Source: JAFECT01 sp036501825 | Lineage (GTDB): Bacteria; Pseudomonadota; Alphaproteobacteria; Caulobacterales; Caulobacteraceae | NCBI GenBank assembly: GCA_036501825.1 | Contig: DASXZP010000027.1 | Coordinates: 248,001 to 312,000, forward strand | DNA length: 64,000 nucleotides | Direction: 5' to 3' | Shown: positions 27,624 to 37,342 of the stretch, piece by piece | How positions within the stretch are numbered: position 1 is the stretch's first letter | How the letters are laid out: each line of letters starts with the position of its first letter | Translations under genes and position numbers: made by a program | Notes under the pieces: generated by a model | What the model saw: the letters and a program-made list of their open reading frames with translations, nothing else | The model's database searches: none | What the model was told of the DNA's origin: nothing

Positions 27624-30590
27624 TTACTGCGCGCCGGGCAGGCCCATGCTGACCAGGGTGAACGGTCCCCAGTAGAAGGGGTCCGCGTTGTCGCCCGACG
27701 CGATGGAGGCGACCTGGGCCTTCTGCAGGGCCGCGCTCGGGCTGTCGCCGTTCTTCAGCGCGCCGGTGAACAGGGTCATGAAGGTCGCCGCATAGGCGTC
27801 GCTCAGCGGCCATTGGGTGACCACCACATTGCGGGCGCCGGCGTAGATGAAGGCGCGGGCGAAGCCCGACAGCGCATCGCCGCCCGACGGCAGGCCGGTT
27901 TCACCGGGATCCACCGACACCGGCTCGCCGGTGTCGCAGGCCGACAGCACCACGATGTTCGCATCGAGGCGCATGTTCAGCACCGCGGCGGTGTCGAGGA
28001 ACATGTCGCCGGGTCCGGTGGGCGCGCTGGTCACCAGGGCGGCGGCGGGCAGGCAGGTGGAGTCGGCCTCGTTGCGCTCGACTCCGCGGAACACGCCGTG
28101 GGTGGCCAGCAGCACGACCCCGGCGTCGGCCAGGCTGTCGTCCTTCATCATCGTCTCGGGTCGGAAGTCCGGCCCCATGTGGATCTGGCCGCCGAGGTTG
28201 CTGCGCGCCGCGTCGAGCTCGTACTGGGTGTTTTCGAGCGGCCCCAGGTCGCTGATCATGGTGAGCAGCGCGATGCGGCAGGTGTCGGCGGGAAGGCCGC
28301 GCGCCTTCACGATCCAGTCGACCTGCTGCAGCTTGCCGGCGCCCGGCGCCAGCGGCGTGAAATCGCCATAACCGACGAAGGCGCTGCCCGGCTTGCCCGC
28401 GGGCTTCAAGGCGCGCAGGCCGGCGCTGTCGATGATCTGGTAGCGTTTGCCGAGCCAGGACGCCGAGGCGAAGGTGGTCGCGCCGGTCGGCGGGACGGTG
28501 ACCAGCACCGCCAGCGGAACCGCGGCCAGCGGGCCCTGCACGTCGATGATCAGACGCGTCTTGCTCGTGTCCGCCAGCAGGGCGGGGCCCGCATGGGCGA
28601 ACACCGCTTGATACAGCTTGCTCGACACCGCGAGGTCGAAGGTCCCGGGCTGGCGCGCCGACTCCTTCAGGCCGCGCACGAGGTCGGTGATTTCCGCGGC
28701 GCCGGCGTCGATGCGGAAGGGCGTCACGCCGGCCTTGGTCAGCAGCAGGCCCGCGCCGCCGTTGCCGCCGACCAGGATGCGCGCGACGACGTCCTGGTCC
28801 GAGAGCGCCGCGCGCACTTCATCGAGGCCGACCGGTCCCTTGGCCAGGGTCGCGTAGCTCGGATCGCGCGCATAGACGTCGCGCGCCAGGGCGTCGGCTG
28901 TGGCGTTGGCGGACTTGAAGCCGGCGGCGACCGCGGCGCGTTCAGCCGCGGTGGCGTGGGGGTCGGCGTCGACGCGGTTCACCTCGATGCGCGCGCTCAG
29001 CAACGCGCGCTGGGCGTCCTGCCACTTGCGCACCAGCACGCGGTCCTCGGCGCTGGCCAGGCGCGCGGCGGCCGCCGCGGCGGTCTGCTGCACCGAGGTG
29101 CGCGACACCGATTCGAACAGGGCGAACAGTTCCGAGGCGCGCGGATCATCGAAAGCGATCGTCTCACCGCTTTTGTCCGCTTCGAGCACCTGGAAATAGC
29201 TGACCGCCTCGTCCGCCGTTGCGCCCGAGGCTTCCCCGGAGTGGCCCAGCAGTTCGAAGGCCTGGCGGTAGGCGCCCAGCGCTTCGGCGTTCTGGCCGTT
29301 CGCGGCGTGTACGCGGGCGAGCTCGATCTTCAGGGCGGCTTCTACCGGCGTGCCGGGGCTCGATTCGTCGAGCTTGCCGATCGCCGTGTTCAGGGTCGCG
29401 ACGGCCTGGGCGGGTTGATGCTGGGCCAGCTGCAGGGCGGCGATGTCGCGCGCGGTGAGCGCCCGCAGCCAGTCGGCGTTGCTCTGCTCCACCTGGTCGA
29501 GCGCGGCCAGGGCGCTTTGCAGCTCGGCCTGGGCGTGCGCGGGATCGCTGCGCGAGACGCGCGCGGCCGTACGCCACAGCATGGCGCGCAGGATGTTCAG
29601 GCGTTCGGATTCGGCGAGCGGGCGATCGCTGCGCTGTTGCGCCTTGTCGAGCAGGGTCTGCGCCGCGGCGATGAGGTCCGCCGCGTGCTTCACCCGATCG
29701 GCGTCGCCTTCGTCGTTGAGCGCGTCTTCGGCCTCGTACAGGCGCAGCTTGGCGCCGGTGGCGGGATCGCGATCCAGCTGCGGCTGCACGTCCCGGAAGG
29801 TCTTGCGCGCTTCGCCAAAGCGTCCCTGATCGCTGAGGTTCAGCGCCAGTTCGAGTCTCAGGTCGGCGTCGCCCGCCTGGTCGTCGGGCCAGAAGGTCCG
29901 GTGCGCGGCCACCGCCTCGCTGAAATAGCCTTCCGCCTGGGCGTAGAGTTCGAGGGTGTTGCTCTCGTTGCCCGCCGCCACCAGCGTCTCGAAATCCTGC
30001 GGCGAGACGCCCGAGACCGGGCCGCCGAGCGCGGTGGTCAGCGAGGCCAGCAGCGGCGACATCGCCGTGCGGTCGCCCGACTCGACGCCGGGTTTGGCGG
30101 CGCCCAGCAGGATGCGCATCGCGCTTTCGATCGCGGGGGCCGCGGGCGGCGCCGCGGTTCCCGCGACCACGCCACCGGCCGAACTGGCGGTAAGGCGCGC
30201 TTCCGCCGGGCGCGCGCCGCCGCGGCAGAGCGACGCCGAGGCCTGGCCGACGCCGGGCTCAGGCCAATCGAGCGGTCGCGCGTCGGGGCAGGGGCTCAGA
30301 CCCGCCTTCCACGCCTCCAGACGCGCCGGGCCGTCCAGCAGATAGACGCGGCCGACCGGATCGTCCTGGCCTCCGCAATAGAGGTCGTAGGCGCGCTCGT
30401 TCTCGCCGCGCAGCAGTGGATCGCCATAGATGCGCACCGCCGAACAGGCCTGGCCCGCGGTGTCGTGCGCCAGAGCAAACTTGAGCGCCGGCGCGTCGGT
30501 CGACTGCGCGGCGGCGGCGGATGCGGCGAACAGCGCTGCGGCCGCAAACGCGGCGCCGGCGCGGCGGTGAAGCGGGGTGCGGCGCGTCAT
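27624..30590 (-). CDS. Exported TPR-CHAT domain protease (caspase-like)
   Basis: A 988-residue protein with a signal peptide (MTRRTPLHRRAGAAFAAAAL, Ala-rich, cut near AAAQS). The middle (about 200-560) is a TPR-type helical solenoid (LELYAQAEGYFSEAVAAHR; LRLELALNLSDQGRFGEA). The C-terminal CHAT domain (about 690-985) has the caspase-like pair H831 in LLATHGVF and C885 in VVLSACDTG, and closes with VVVTQWPLSDAYAATFM. CHAT enzymes are cysteine proteases of the caspase/separase clan. The signal peptide puts this one outside the cytoplasm. Its ATG overlaps the TGA of the tpsA gene by four bases, so its most likely partner or substrate is that exoprotein. This is inference. Confidence 0.92.
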   Translation of the reverse strand: MTRRTPLHRRAGAAFAAAALFAASAAAAQSTDAPALKFALAHDTAGQACSAVRIYGDPLLRGENERAYDLYCGGQDDPVGRVYLLDGPARLEAWKAGLSPCPDARPLDWPEPGVGQASASLCRGGARPAEARLTASSAGGVVAGTAAPPAAPAIESAMRILLGAAKPGVESGDRTAMSPLLASLTTALGGPVSGVSPQDFETLVAAGNESNTLELYAQAEGYFSEAVAAHRTFWPDDQAGDADLRLELALNLSDQGRFGEARKTFRDVQPQLDRDPATGAKLRLYEAEDALNDEGDADRVKHAADLIAAAQTLLDKAQQRSDRPLAESERLNILRAMLWRTAARVSRSDPAHAQAELQSALAALDQVEQSNADWLRALTARDIAALQLAQHQPAQAVATLNTAIGKLDESSPGTPVEAALKIELARVHAANGQNAEALGAYRQAFELLGHSGEASGATADEAVSYFQVLEADKSGETIAFDDPRASELFALFESVSRTSVQQTAAAAAARLASAEDRVLVRKWQDAQRALLSARIEVNRVDADPHATAAERAAVAAGFKSANATADALARDVYARDPSYATLAKGPVGLDEVRAALSDQDVVARILVGGNGGAGLLLTKAGVTPFRIDAGAAEITDLVRGLKESARQPGTFDLAVSSKLYQAVFAHAGPALLADTSKTRLIIDVQGPLAAVPLAVLVTVPPTGATTFASASWLGKRYQIIDSAGLRALKPAGKPGSAFVGYGDFTPLAPGAGKLQQVDWIVKARGLPADTCRIALLTMISDLGPLENTQYELDAARSNLGGQIHMGPDFRPETMMKDDSLADAGVVLLATHGVFRGVERNEADSTCLPAAALVTSAPTGPGDMFLDTAAVLNMRLDANIVVLSACDTGEPVSVDPGETGLPSGGDALSGFARAFIYAGARNVVVTQWPLSDAYAATFMTLFTGALKNGDSPSAALQKAQVASIASGDNADPFYWGPFTLVSMGLPGAQ

Positions 30591-33500
30591 TGTTTGCCTT
30601 CCGGCCAATGGTCTTCATTGCCCATGCCCGAGACGGTCGACTTCTGGCCCTTCTTCTTCAACCGGTTCGAATGCTGGTCGTCCTTGTTGGCGCCGCTATC
30701 GCCGTTGGCGCTGTCGTCGCCGTCGTCGCGGTCGCCGCCGAGCGGCAGCGCGCTCGGGGCAACGACGATCGGACCGAACGCCGATTGCGTGGGCGCCGGC
30801 CCGAAGTCCGCGCCGTTGTTGATCACGATGGTCACCGGCGAAGCGCCCGAATAGACGCCGGCGGTCGGCGCATAGAGGGGCGGCGCAAAGCTCGTGACCG
30901 GCGTGTTGACCGTCGGCTCGCAGGCCGCGCTGCCGAACAGGCACCCGTTGAAGCGGTAGGGTCCGTTCGTCGCGCCGATGACGAACAGCTCCGGCGAAGA
31001 CGCCGCGGCGGCGCCAAACAACTCGCCCTGGACGCCGGCCAGCGCACCAAACAGGTTGACCGCCATAGGACCGCCTTCGATGGTCAGCGACCCGATTACG
31101 GTCATCCCGCCCCCGATTGGCGAGGTGTCCTGGCCGACGATCACGCCGCCGGACGCCAGCACCACGTCGCCCGCCGTGACGAAGCTATGGCCGTCCTCGA
31201 CCCCGCCCAGGCCTTCGCTCCAGGCATAGGTCGCCGTGCCGTTCGCGACCTCGTTGGCGAAGGCCTGCGAGCCGATGACGATGCTCGACCCAGCGTTCAG
31301 ACTGACGACTCCCAATGGATCGTCTGCTGTGCCAAGCGAGCCGGAAACGACGATGTGAGCGGGCGTGTAAGAGCCTCCCCCCACGACGAAGGTTGGATTT
31401 CCGATTCCCTCGACCGTTCCTTCGATGGAGATCGTTTGTGACGGAGCCACGCCGTAGCGCGCAGTCAAAGCGTCGCCGGCGTAAATTCCGACAGAGGGGG
31501 TCTTGGATGCGTCTATGGTCAAGTCCCCGATTCGAACCCCCGCGGTCTGACTGAGCTCGACGAAGTGTACGTTATCCGCCTCCAGGCGTGAGAACTCTGC
31601 GCCGCTCACCTCGAAGCCTGCGGGATTCGACAGATTGTCGCCAAGGTCGAGACCGGCCGGATTCGTCGAGATGAGACTGATAGTTCCCGTGCCACCGGCG
31701 TCTATCACCGCAATCGGCGCTTCGATGTCGACGTCATTCGCGGCGATCTCGATTCTACCGCGCGCAAAGCCCAGAGGAAGCGCCCCGCCGGCGCTTGCGG
31801 TCACGGTAATGGGCGCCAGGTCGTGAAACGTGCCGCTCGCGGTAAAAACGCCGCCTTGAACGTTCACCGGCCCCGTAATGGTCAGATCGGAAGGCGGGAG
31901 CCCTGAAGGCGCCGTCGCAAACGGGGACTTACCAGCCTGAACAAAAGCATCCAGCGCCGTTAGGCCGCCAAGGGTTATTGAGGGGCCGAAAGCGAGAATA
32001 TAAGCGTAGGATGGCGTTGTAATGGGGCCGGCGCTGATACTTCCACGCGCACTAACTAATCTAACGGATCCGCCTGCGTCGACGTACGCTGTGGAGATGT
32101 CGCCACCGGAGCTGATGAAAACACTTCCTGCAGATGAGACGTTGCCGATTGTGACTGTCGAGTTGGGGTAATTGAGTGCGTCCGGCAAGCCGTCCTCAAT
32201 GCGAACCGAACCAGCGTGGATATCGCCGACAACGATTTCGCCGGCGCCATGGTTGGCGACGTAAGTCGCGCCCGTCGTCGTTACGTTGCCGAGGCCCACG
32301 TAGGCATTGGCGTTGATAGTCGCTGACCCTGCATCGATATTGCCGGTGGTAACTCCGCCGTGCGCGGCGTCCATGTACACGCCGCCGCCGGCGGTGACCG
32401 CCCCGGTCGCGATATTGTCATAGGCATTGACGGTGACCCCGCCGGCCGAGGTGATGGCGCCCGTGGTCACCGACCCGTAGGTGCTGGTGATATAGACGTT
32501 GGACGGGTCGATGGCGCCGGTGGTGATCGCACCGCCGGCCTGCAGGCGAACCACGCCGGCGGCGGTAATGTCGCCGTTGACGTCGATGCTCGAGCCGGTG
32601 CCCGTTCCCGCCTGGATCGACACGGCTGAGGCGTCGATGGCGTTCGTCGTCACGCTGCCTTCGCTCCCGATGTTCACGCCGCCGGCGGCCTCAATGTTCC
32701 CGACGGTGACGGCGCCGGTCCCGACGTAGGGCTCTTCGAGATAGGTGTGTCCGGAACTGATGAACAGCGACCCGCCTGCGCTGACGTTGCCGAGATGAAC
32801 GTCGGCCATATTGAGCGCCACGATGCCGATGCCGCCCGTGGTGGTCAAATCACCGGTCTCGATATATTGCGCTCCGTCGATGGCGATGCTCACGCCGCTC
32901 AAATTGCCGGTCGTGACCGAGCCATAGTGCGCGGTGATTTCGATGCTCGACCCGCCGTCCGGGCCGGCGGACGAGGTCGTGATGTCGCCGGTCAAGATCG
33001 ATTGCGTGGAGGTAATGTAAGCGGTGCTCGCGGTGATGTTGCCGCTCGACACGCCGGCGGCGCCGATTCGAACCAGGCCGCCCGCGGTAACGTCGCCGGT
33101 AGCCACCCGGCCGACAAGGTCGGTCACGTAAACATTTTGACCGGCATCGATGGCCCCGATGGTCACGTTACCGGCAGCGTATTTGGCGTGATAAACACCG
33201 ACGGTATAGGCCGCCGTTATGTTGCCGATCTTCAGCTCGGCGCCGCCGTCGAACACGCTGACGCCGCGACCTCCGGTCGATACGATATTTCCCAAGGTCA
33301 CGTTGCCGAAGGCGTTAACGTAGAGCGAGCCGGCGTGGATGTTGCCGACCGACAGGTCAACTTCGCCGGTAAAGAGGTTCACAAATCCGCCGGCCGTGAC
33401 GTTGTCGATGGTTGCGCCCTGATACTCATGGACGATGACGTTCGAAGACGCCGTTATGTTGCCGACGACCAGCGCGGCTTCATCCTCCCAAATGTGGACA

Positions 33501-36500
33501 TAGCCGCCATAGACATTGCCGGGGTCGGCGATGTTGTTCAGGTTGACCCCCTTGTGACCGACGATGGTCGTGGACCCAGCGACATCAAATGCCGCTTCGG
33601 CGCCTGCCGTGACGTTCACCCTGACGTAATCGCCGCCGATGTAGAGGCCGCCGGCGGAAGTCAGGGTGGTGGACGGTGTCGAACCGCTGTCGGGGCCGAT
33701 GTTGACGATTGTCTGGTCGGACGCCAATCCGCCTATCGGTGCGCCGCCGGTGACGTTTCCGCTCAGGATCATGAGGTCGAAGCCGTCGCCGCGGTCGCCT
33801 GTGGCGTCGATGACGGCGCCCGCGATGTTCGTCGACCCGTAATTGTTCGGGCTCAGACCGGAGAGGAAGGCGAAGTTGTCGACGATGACCTGGCCCGCCG
33901 TCGTCGTCGAGCCCGCGCCGAGCGTGATGTCGCCGCCGCCGGTCGTGGCGGAGAGATCGACCAGGTCGAGGTCGGTTGCGCGCAGCGGGTCGGGCGGATT
34001 GGAGTTGAAGCGGAGGGTGAAGTTCTGCGCGGTGGCGAACACCGCCTTGGTGTCGGTTTGGAACGACCCGGCGCCGGTCACCGCGCCGTAGTCGACGATC
34101 GAACTCCCGATGAAGGCCGCCGTGCCGTCGTGAACCGTGATGTTCGACCCCGCATCGAGCGTGATGCCGCCGGTGGTGTTGCCGACCGCCGCAAAGGTGG
34201 TCGGTTCCGCCGCGAAGGTGATCGGCGCATCGTCGCCTTCGGTCAGGAACGTAGTGTCGCTCGTGAGGTTCGAGGTCGAGGCGAGGAAGCCCCCGACGTT
34301 GATCTGCGCGCCGGAGCCGAACAGCACGCCGTTCGGGTTGATGATCCAGACATTGCCGCCGATGCTGCCGTTCACCAGCGAGGTGATGACGCCGTAGATG
34401 TCGCTCTCGCCGCCGCCCAGCTGGCGGTTCACCACGATGGCGTTCTTGTCGGGTTCGACGAAGGTGACGGTGTCGCCTGCGGCGATGGAGAAGCTCTGCC
34501 AGTCGATGATCACCCGGTGCGCGCTCGAATAGACCGTGAGCGTCGGGCCGGTGTAGGTCAGCGTCACGTTGCCGCCGCTCGTCCCGGTGACGGAGCCGCC
34601 GTAGGGCAGGCCGTAGGAGCTGGAGCCGACCAGGGGCTGGCAGTTCCCGCCCCCGAACTGGCAACCGTTGAACCGCCACTGGGACTGGGCGGGTCCGGGG
34701 TTTGCGAACAGCTCCGGCGATCCCGCCGCGGCCGTTCCGTACAGTTCGCCGCCGGCGCCGTCCGGAAGCTGGCCGAACAGATTGACCGTGTAGGGTTCAC
34801 CTTCGATCGTCAGCGAGCCGGTGATGTGTATCCCGTCGCCGGTGGCGGAGGTGTTCTGCTCGATGATCGGACCGGTGGAGGCGTAGCCGAGGGCGAGCAC
34901 CACATTGCCGGCGGAAATCCATTCGTGCCCGGTGGCGACGCCGCCCAGGCCCGGCTGAAACACGCCGGGGTTCGTGTCGTTCTCCCACTCCTGCAGATAG
35001 GCCTGCGAGCCCAGCACGACCTTGCTGTTGGCGCCGAGATAGACATAGCCCATGGGATTGGCCGCGGTGCCGAGGGCGCCGGAGACGATGACCGTGCCCG
35101 GCTTCTGGGCCTCCTGGTAGGGGCCGCCGACCATGAAGCTCGGCGCGCCGATGCCTTGGACCGTGCCTTCGATAGAAATCGTGGAATATTTGTAGCCGTA
35201 TTTTTCACCCACTTCGACGTTCGGCGTCTTCGCGGCGTTGATGGTCAGGTCGCCGATGCGGATACCCGCTCCGTACTGGCTGACGTCTTCCAACGTCACG
35301 TGGTCGGCCTGGAGGAAGGCGAACTCCGCGCCGCTCATCTGGAAGCCCACCGGATTGGACAGGTTGTCGCCGACGTTCATGCCGAGGTTGTTGCTCGACT
35401 CCACGTAGAGGCGCCCGGTGCCGTTGCCCACGTCGGTCACCCCGATCGACGCCTGGATGTCGACGTCGTTGGCGACGATCACGATCTCGCCTGCCGGAGT
35501 GTAGCCGAAGCCGTAGCCGTTGGCTGCGGCGGTTATCGCCGCGGTGTTGCGGAAAGTTCCGCCGGCGATGAACGAGGCGTCCTCGACGGTGATGGCGCCG
35601 GTGACGTCGATGTCCGCGGCGTACACAGCTCCAGACCCATTGCCGGTGTAGCCCGCGCGCGCATTCAATACCGGCGTGGTCGCGCCGCCGATGGTCATCG
35701 TCCCGTAGGACAGCAGGTAGACATACGACGGCGAGGACAAGGCGCCCGTGGTCACCGACCCGGCGCTGTCATGGATGATGATGTTCTGGCCGGCGGTGAC
35801 GGAACCAACGGTCACGTTCCCGGCGTCGACCGTCGACAGCGTGTCGGTGAAATAGAACTCGCCTGCGGCGTTGACGTTGCCGATGCTGACGTTGCCGCGG
35901 CCGCTTTCCTCGATCACAACGATGCGGCCCGTCGAGCTGATGTTGCCGATGGTCGAGTCGCCGTAGGTCCCGACGTAGAGCGAATAGGCGCTGATGTTTC
36001 CTACCGCCAGGCCGCCCGAAACGTCGAGCGATACGTTGCCGGTCGCCGCGATCGTTCCGATCGTCACCCCGTAGAAACCGTCGATGGTGACGTCAGAGCC
36101 GCTGACGGCGCCCAGCGTCAGCGCTCCGGTCTTCTGGTCGATGGTGACCGAGCCGCCCGCGACGTCGGTGTCGAGCGCTCCGATGTCGGTCAGGTCGACG
36201 GCGACATGGCCGATTAGGTCCGAATGGCCCGCGACGCTGAACGTCGCATAGGCGCCTGTCTGGTTGTTCACCAGCACCTCATCGCCCACGACATAGAGCC
36301 CGCCGGAGGATTCGATCGTCGTGGGGAAGCTGACGTTGCCGCCGGGCGGCGCGATGGTCACGATGGTCTTGTCCGACGTGACGCCGCCGACCGGGGCGCC
36401 GTTGGCGATGTCGCCGGTCATGATCATCAGGTCGAAGCCGTCGCCGCGGTTGCCGGTGGCGTCGATCATCGCGCCCTCGACCTCGGTGTTGGAATAGGTC

Positions 36501-37342
36501 CCGGGCGCCAGCGTCGCCAGGTCGGCGAAGTTGTCGAGGATGACCTGGCCCGCGGTGGTCGAGGCCCCGTTCTTCATCACCAGGTCGCCGCCGCTCGCCG
36601 AGGTGGCGGACAGGTCGAACAGGTCGAGGTCCGTGGCGCGCAGCGGATCGGGCGGGTTGGAGCCGAACCGGACGGTGAAGTTATTCGCCGTCGCAAACAC
36701 CGCCTTGGTGTCGGTGGCGAACGACCCCGTGCCGGTGACCGTGCCGTAGTCGTAGATGCTGCCCGAGATGAAGACGGCCGAACCGTCGTGCACGGTGATG
36801 TTGGCGCCCGCGTCGATCCGGATCTCCGGCGTCCCGTTGCCGCTGAAGGTGAAGGAGACCGGATCGGTGTCCGGCGCGTCCAGGAAGGCGGACGTGTTCC
36901 CAGAGAGGTCCGAGGTGGTGGCAAGCAGGCCGCCCACGTTCACGTGCGCGCTGGGGCCGAACACAATGCCGTTGGGATTGATGATCCAGACGTTGCCGCC
37001 CACCGACCCGCCCACCAGCGAGGTGATGTAGCCGTTGATGTAGCTGCCGGAGCCGAAGAGCTGACGGTTGACGACGATGGCGTCCTTGTCCGGCTCGTTG
37101 AAGGTCACCGTCTCGCCGGAGGCGACCGAGAAGCTGGTCCAGTCGATCAGGGTCCGGTGTGCGGTCGTGGTGACGACGGTGCCGGTCGGGGAGGGGTTGG
37201 TAATGGTGACCGTCCCGCCGCTCGTGCCGGTGATCGTCCCGCCGGTGGGCAGCGCCGAGGTCTGCGTCGCCCAGGAGAAGACGCCGAGCGCGGCGCTCGC
37301 GAACAGCGACGCGCGCAGGCCGTATCGGTTGCGCTTGCTCAT
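30587..37342 (-). CDS. TpsA two-partner-secretion exoprotein with two TPS domains in tandem
   Basis: A 2251-residue filamentous-haemagglutinin-type protein. After a signal peptide (MSKRNRYGLRASLFASAALG...TQTSA) comes a TPS secretion domain with the NPNG motif at residues 122-125 (WIINPNGIVFG), then a beta-helix. At residue about 890 the unit ends with RFNGCQFGGGNCQP. A second TPS domain starts near residue 911, with NPNG at 1002-1005 (WIINPNGVLFG), and another, longer beta-helix ends at residue 2130 with RFNGCLFGSAACEP. The beta-helix is made of imperfect units of about 20 residues rich in GNI/GAI steps. The last 60 residues are Asp/Lys-rich. ATG 37342 overlaps the tpsB stop (ATGA) and follows GAGGGAGCAAGCC. 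Confidence 0.94.
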   Translation of the reverse strand: MSKRNRYGLRASLFASAALGVFSWATQTSALPTGGTITGTSGGTVTITNPSPTGTVVTTTAHRTLIDWTSFSVASGETVTFNEPDKDAIVVNRQLFGSGSYINGYITSLVGGSVGGNVWIINPNGIVFGPSAHVNVGGLLATTSDLSGNTSAFLDAPDTDPVSFTFSGNGTPEIRIDAGANITVHDGSAVFISGSIYDYGTVTGTGSFATDTKAVFATANNFTVRFGSNPPDPLRATDLDLFDLSATSASGGDLVMKNGASTTAGQVILDNFADLATLAPGTYSNTEVEGAMIDATGNRGDGFDLMIMTGDIANGAPVGGVTSDKTIVTIAPPGGNVSFPTTIESSGGLYVVGDEVLVNNQTGAYATFSVAGHSDLIGHVAVDLTDIGALDTDVAGGSVTIDQKTGALTLGAVSGSDVTIDGFYGVTIGTIAATGNVSLDVSGGLAVGNISAYSLYVGTYGDSTIGNISSTGRIVVIEESGRGNVSIGNVNAAGEFYFTDTLSTVDAGNVTVGSVTAGQNIIIHDSAGSVTTGALSSPSYVYLLSYGTMTIGGATTPVLNARAGYTGNGSGAVYAADIDVTGAITVEDASFIAGGTFRNTAAITAAANGYGFGYTPAGEIVIVANDVDIQASIGVTDVGNGTGRLYVESSNNLGMNVGDNLSNPVGFQMSGAEFAFLQADHVTLEDVSQYGAGIRIGDLTINAAKTPNVEVGEKYGYKYSTISIEGTVQGIGAPSFMVGGPYQEAQKPGTVIVSGALGTAANPMGYVYLGANSKVVLGSQAYLQEWENDTNPGVFQPGLGGVATGHEWISAGNVVLALGYASTGPIIEQNTSATGDGIHITGSLTIEGEPYTVNLFGQLPDGAGGELYGTAAAGSPELFANPGPAQSQWRFNGCQFGGGNCQPLVGSSSYGLPYGGSVTGTSGGNVTLTYTGPTLTVYSSAHRVIIDWQSFSIAAGDTVTFVEPDKNAIVVNRQLGGGESDIYGVITSLVNGSIGGNVWIINPNGVLFGSGAQINVGGFLASTSNLTSDTTFLTEGDDAPITFAAEPTTFAAVGNTTGGITLDAGSNITVHDGTAAFIGSSIVDYGAVTGAGSFQTDTKAVFATAQNFTLRFNSNPPDPLRATDLDLVDLSATTGGGDITLGAGSTTTAGQVIVDNFAFLSGLSPNNYGSTNIAGAVIDATGDRGDGFDLMILSGNVTGGAPIGGLASDQTIVNIGPDSGSTPSTTLTSAGGLYIGGDYVRVNVTAGAEAAFDVAGSTTIVGHKGVNLNNIADPGNVYGGYVHIWEDEAALVVGNITASSNVIVHEYQGATIDNVTAGGFVNLFTGEVDLSVGNIHAGSLYVNAFGNVTLGNIVSTGGRGVSVFDGGAELKIGNITAAYTVGVYHAKYAAGNVTIGAIDAGQNVYVTDLVGRVATGDVTAGGLVRIGAAGVSSGNITASTAYITSTQSILTGDITTSSAGPDGGSSIEITAHYGSVTTGNLSGVSIAIDGAQYIETGDLTTTGGIGIVALNMADVHLGNVSAGGSLFISSGHTYLEEPYVGTGAVTVGNIEAAGGVNIGSEGSVTTNAIDASAVSIQAGTGTGSSIDVNGDITAAGVVRLQAGGAITTGAIDPSNVYITSTYGSVTTGAITSAGGVTVNAYDNIATGAVTAGGGVYMDAAHGGVTTGNIDAGSATINANAYVGLGNVTTTGATYVANHGAGEIVVGDIHAGSVRIEDGLPDALNYPNSTVTIGNVSSAGSVFISSGGDISTAYVDAGGSVRLVSARGSISAGPITTPSYAYILAFGPSITLGGLTALDAFVQAGKSPFATAPSGLPPSDLTITGPVNVQGGVFTASGTFHDLAPITVTASAGGALPLGFARGRIEIAANDVDIEAPIAVIDAGGTGTISLISTNPAGLDLGDNLSNPAGFEVSGAEFSRLEADNVHFVELSQTAGVRIGDLTIDASKTPSVGIYAGDALTARYGVAPSQTISIEGTVEGIGNPTFVVGGGSYTPAHIVVSGSLGTADDPLGVVSLNAGSSIVIGSQAFANEVANGTATYAWSEGLGGVEDGHSFVTAGDVVLASGGVIVGQDTSPIGGGMTVIGSLTIEGGPMAVNLFGALAGVQGELFGAAAASSPELFVIGATNGPYRFNGCLFGSAACEPTVNTPVTSFAPPLYAPTAGVYSGASPVTIVINNGADFGPAPTQSAFGPIVVAPSALPLGGDRDDGDDSANGDSGANKDDQHSNRLKKKGQKSTVSGMGNEDHWPEGKQ

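Noticed and set aside
27570..30854. Long open frame on the + strand opposite the CHAT gene
   Set aside because: Antisense shadow caused by high G+C. The minus strand has TPR repeats and the CHAT His/Cys motifs.
32747..36217. Long open frame on the + strand (over 1100 codons) opposite tpsA
   Set aside because: It is the antisense of the tpsA beta-helix. Its translation is Asp/Val/Gly/Arg-rich with no domain, while the minus strand shows two clear TPS domains and a signal peptide.
30587..37342. Periodic repeats that could be taken for a CRISPR array
   Set aside because: The periodicity is in the protein (about 20-residue beta-helix rungs) and the DNA copies are imperfect and in frame. There are no direct repeats with unique spacers.
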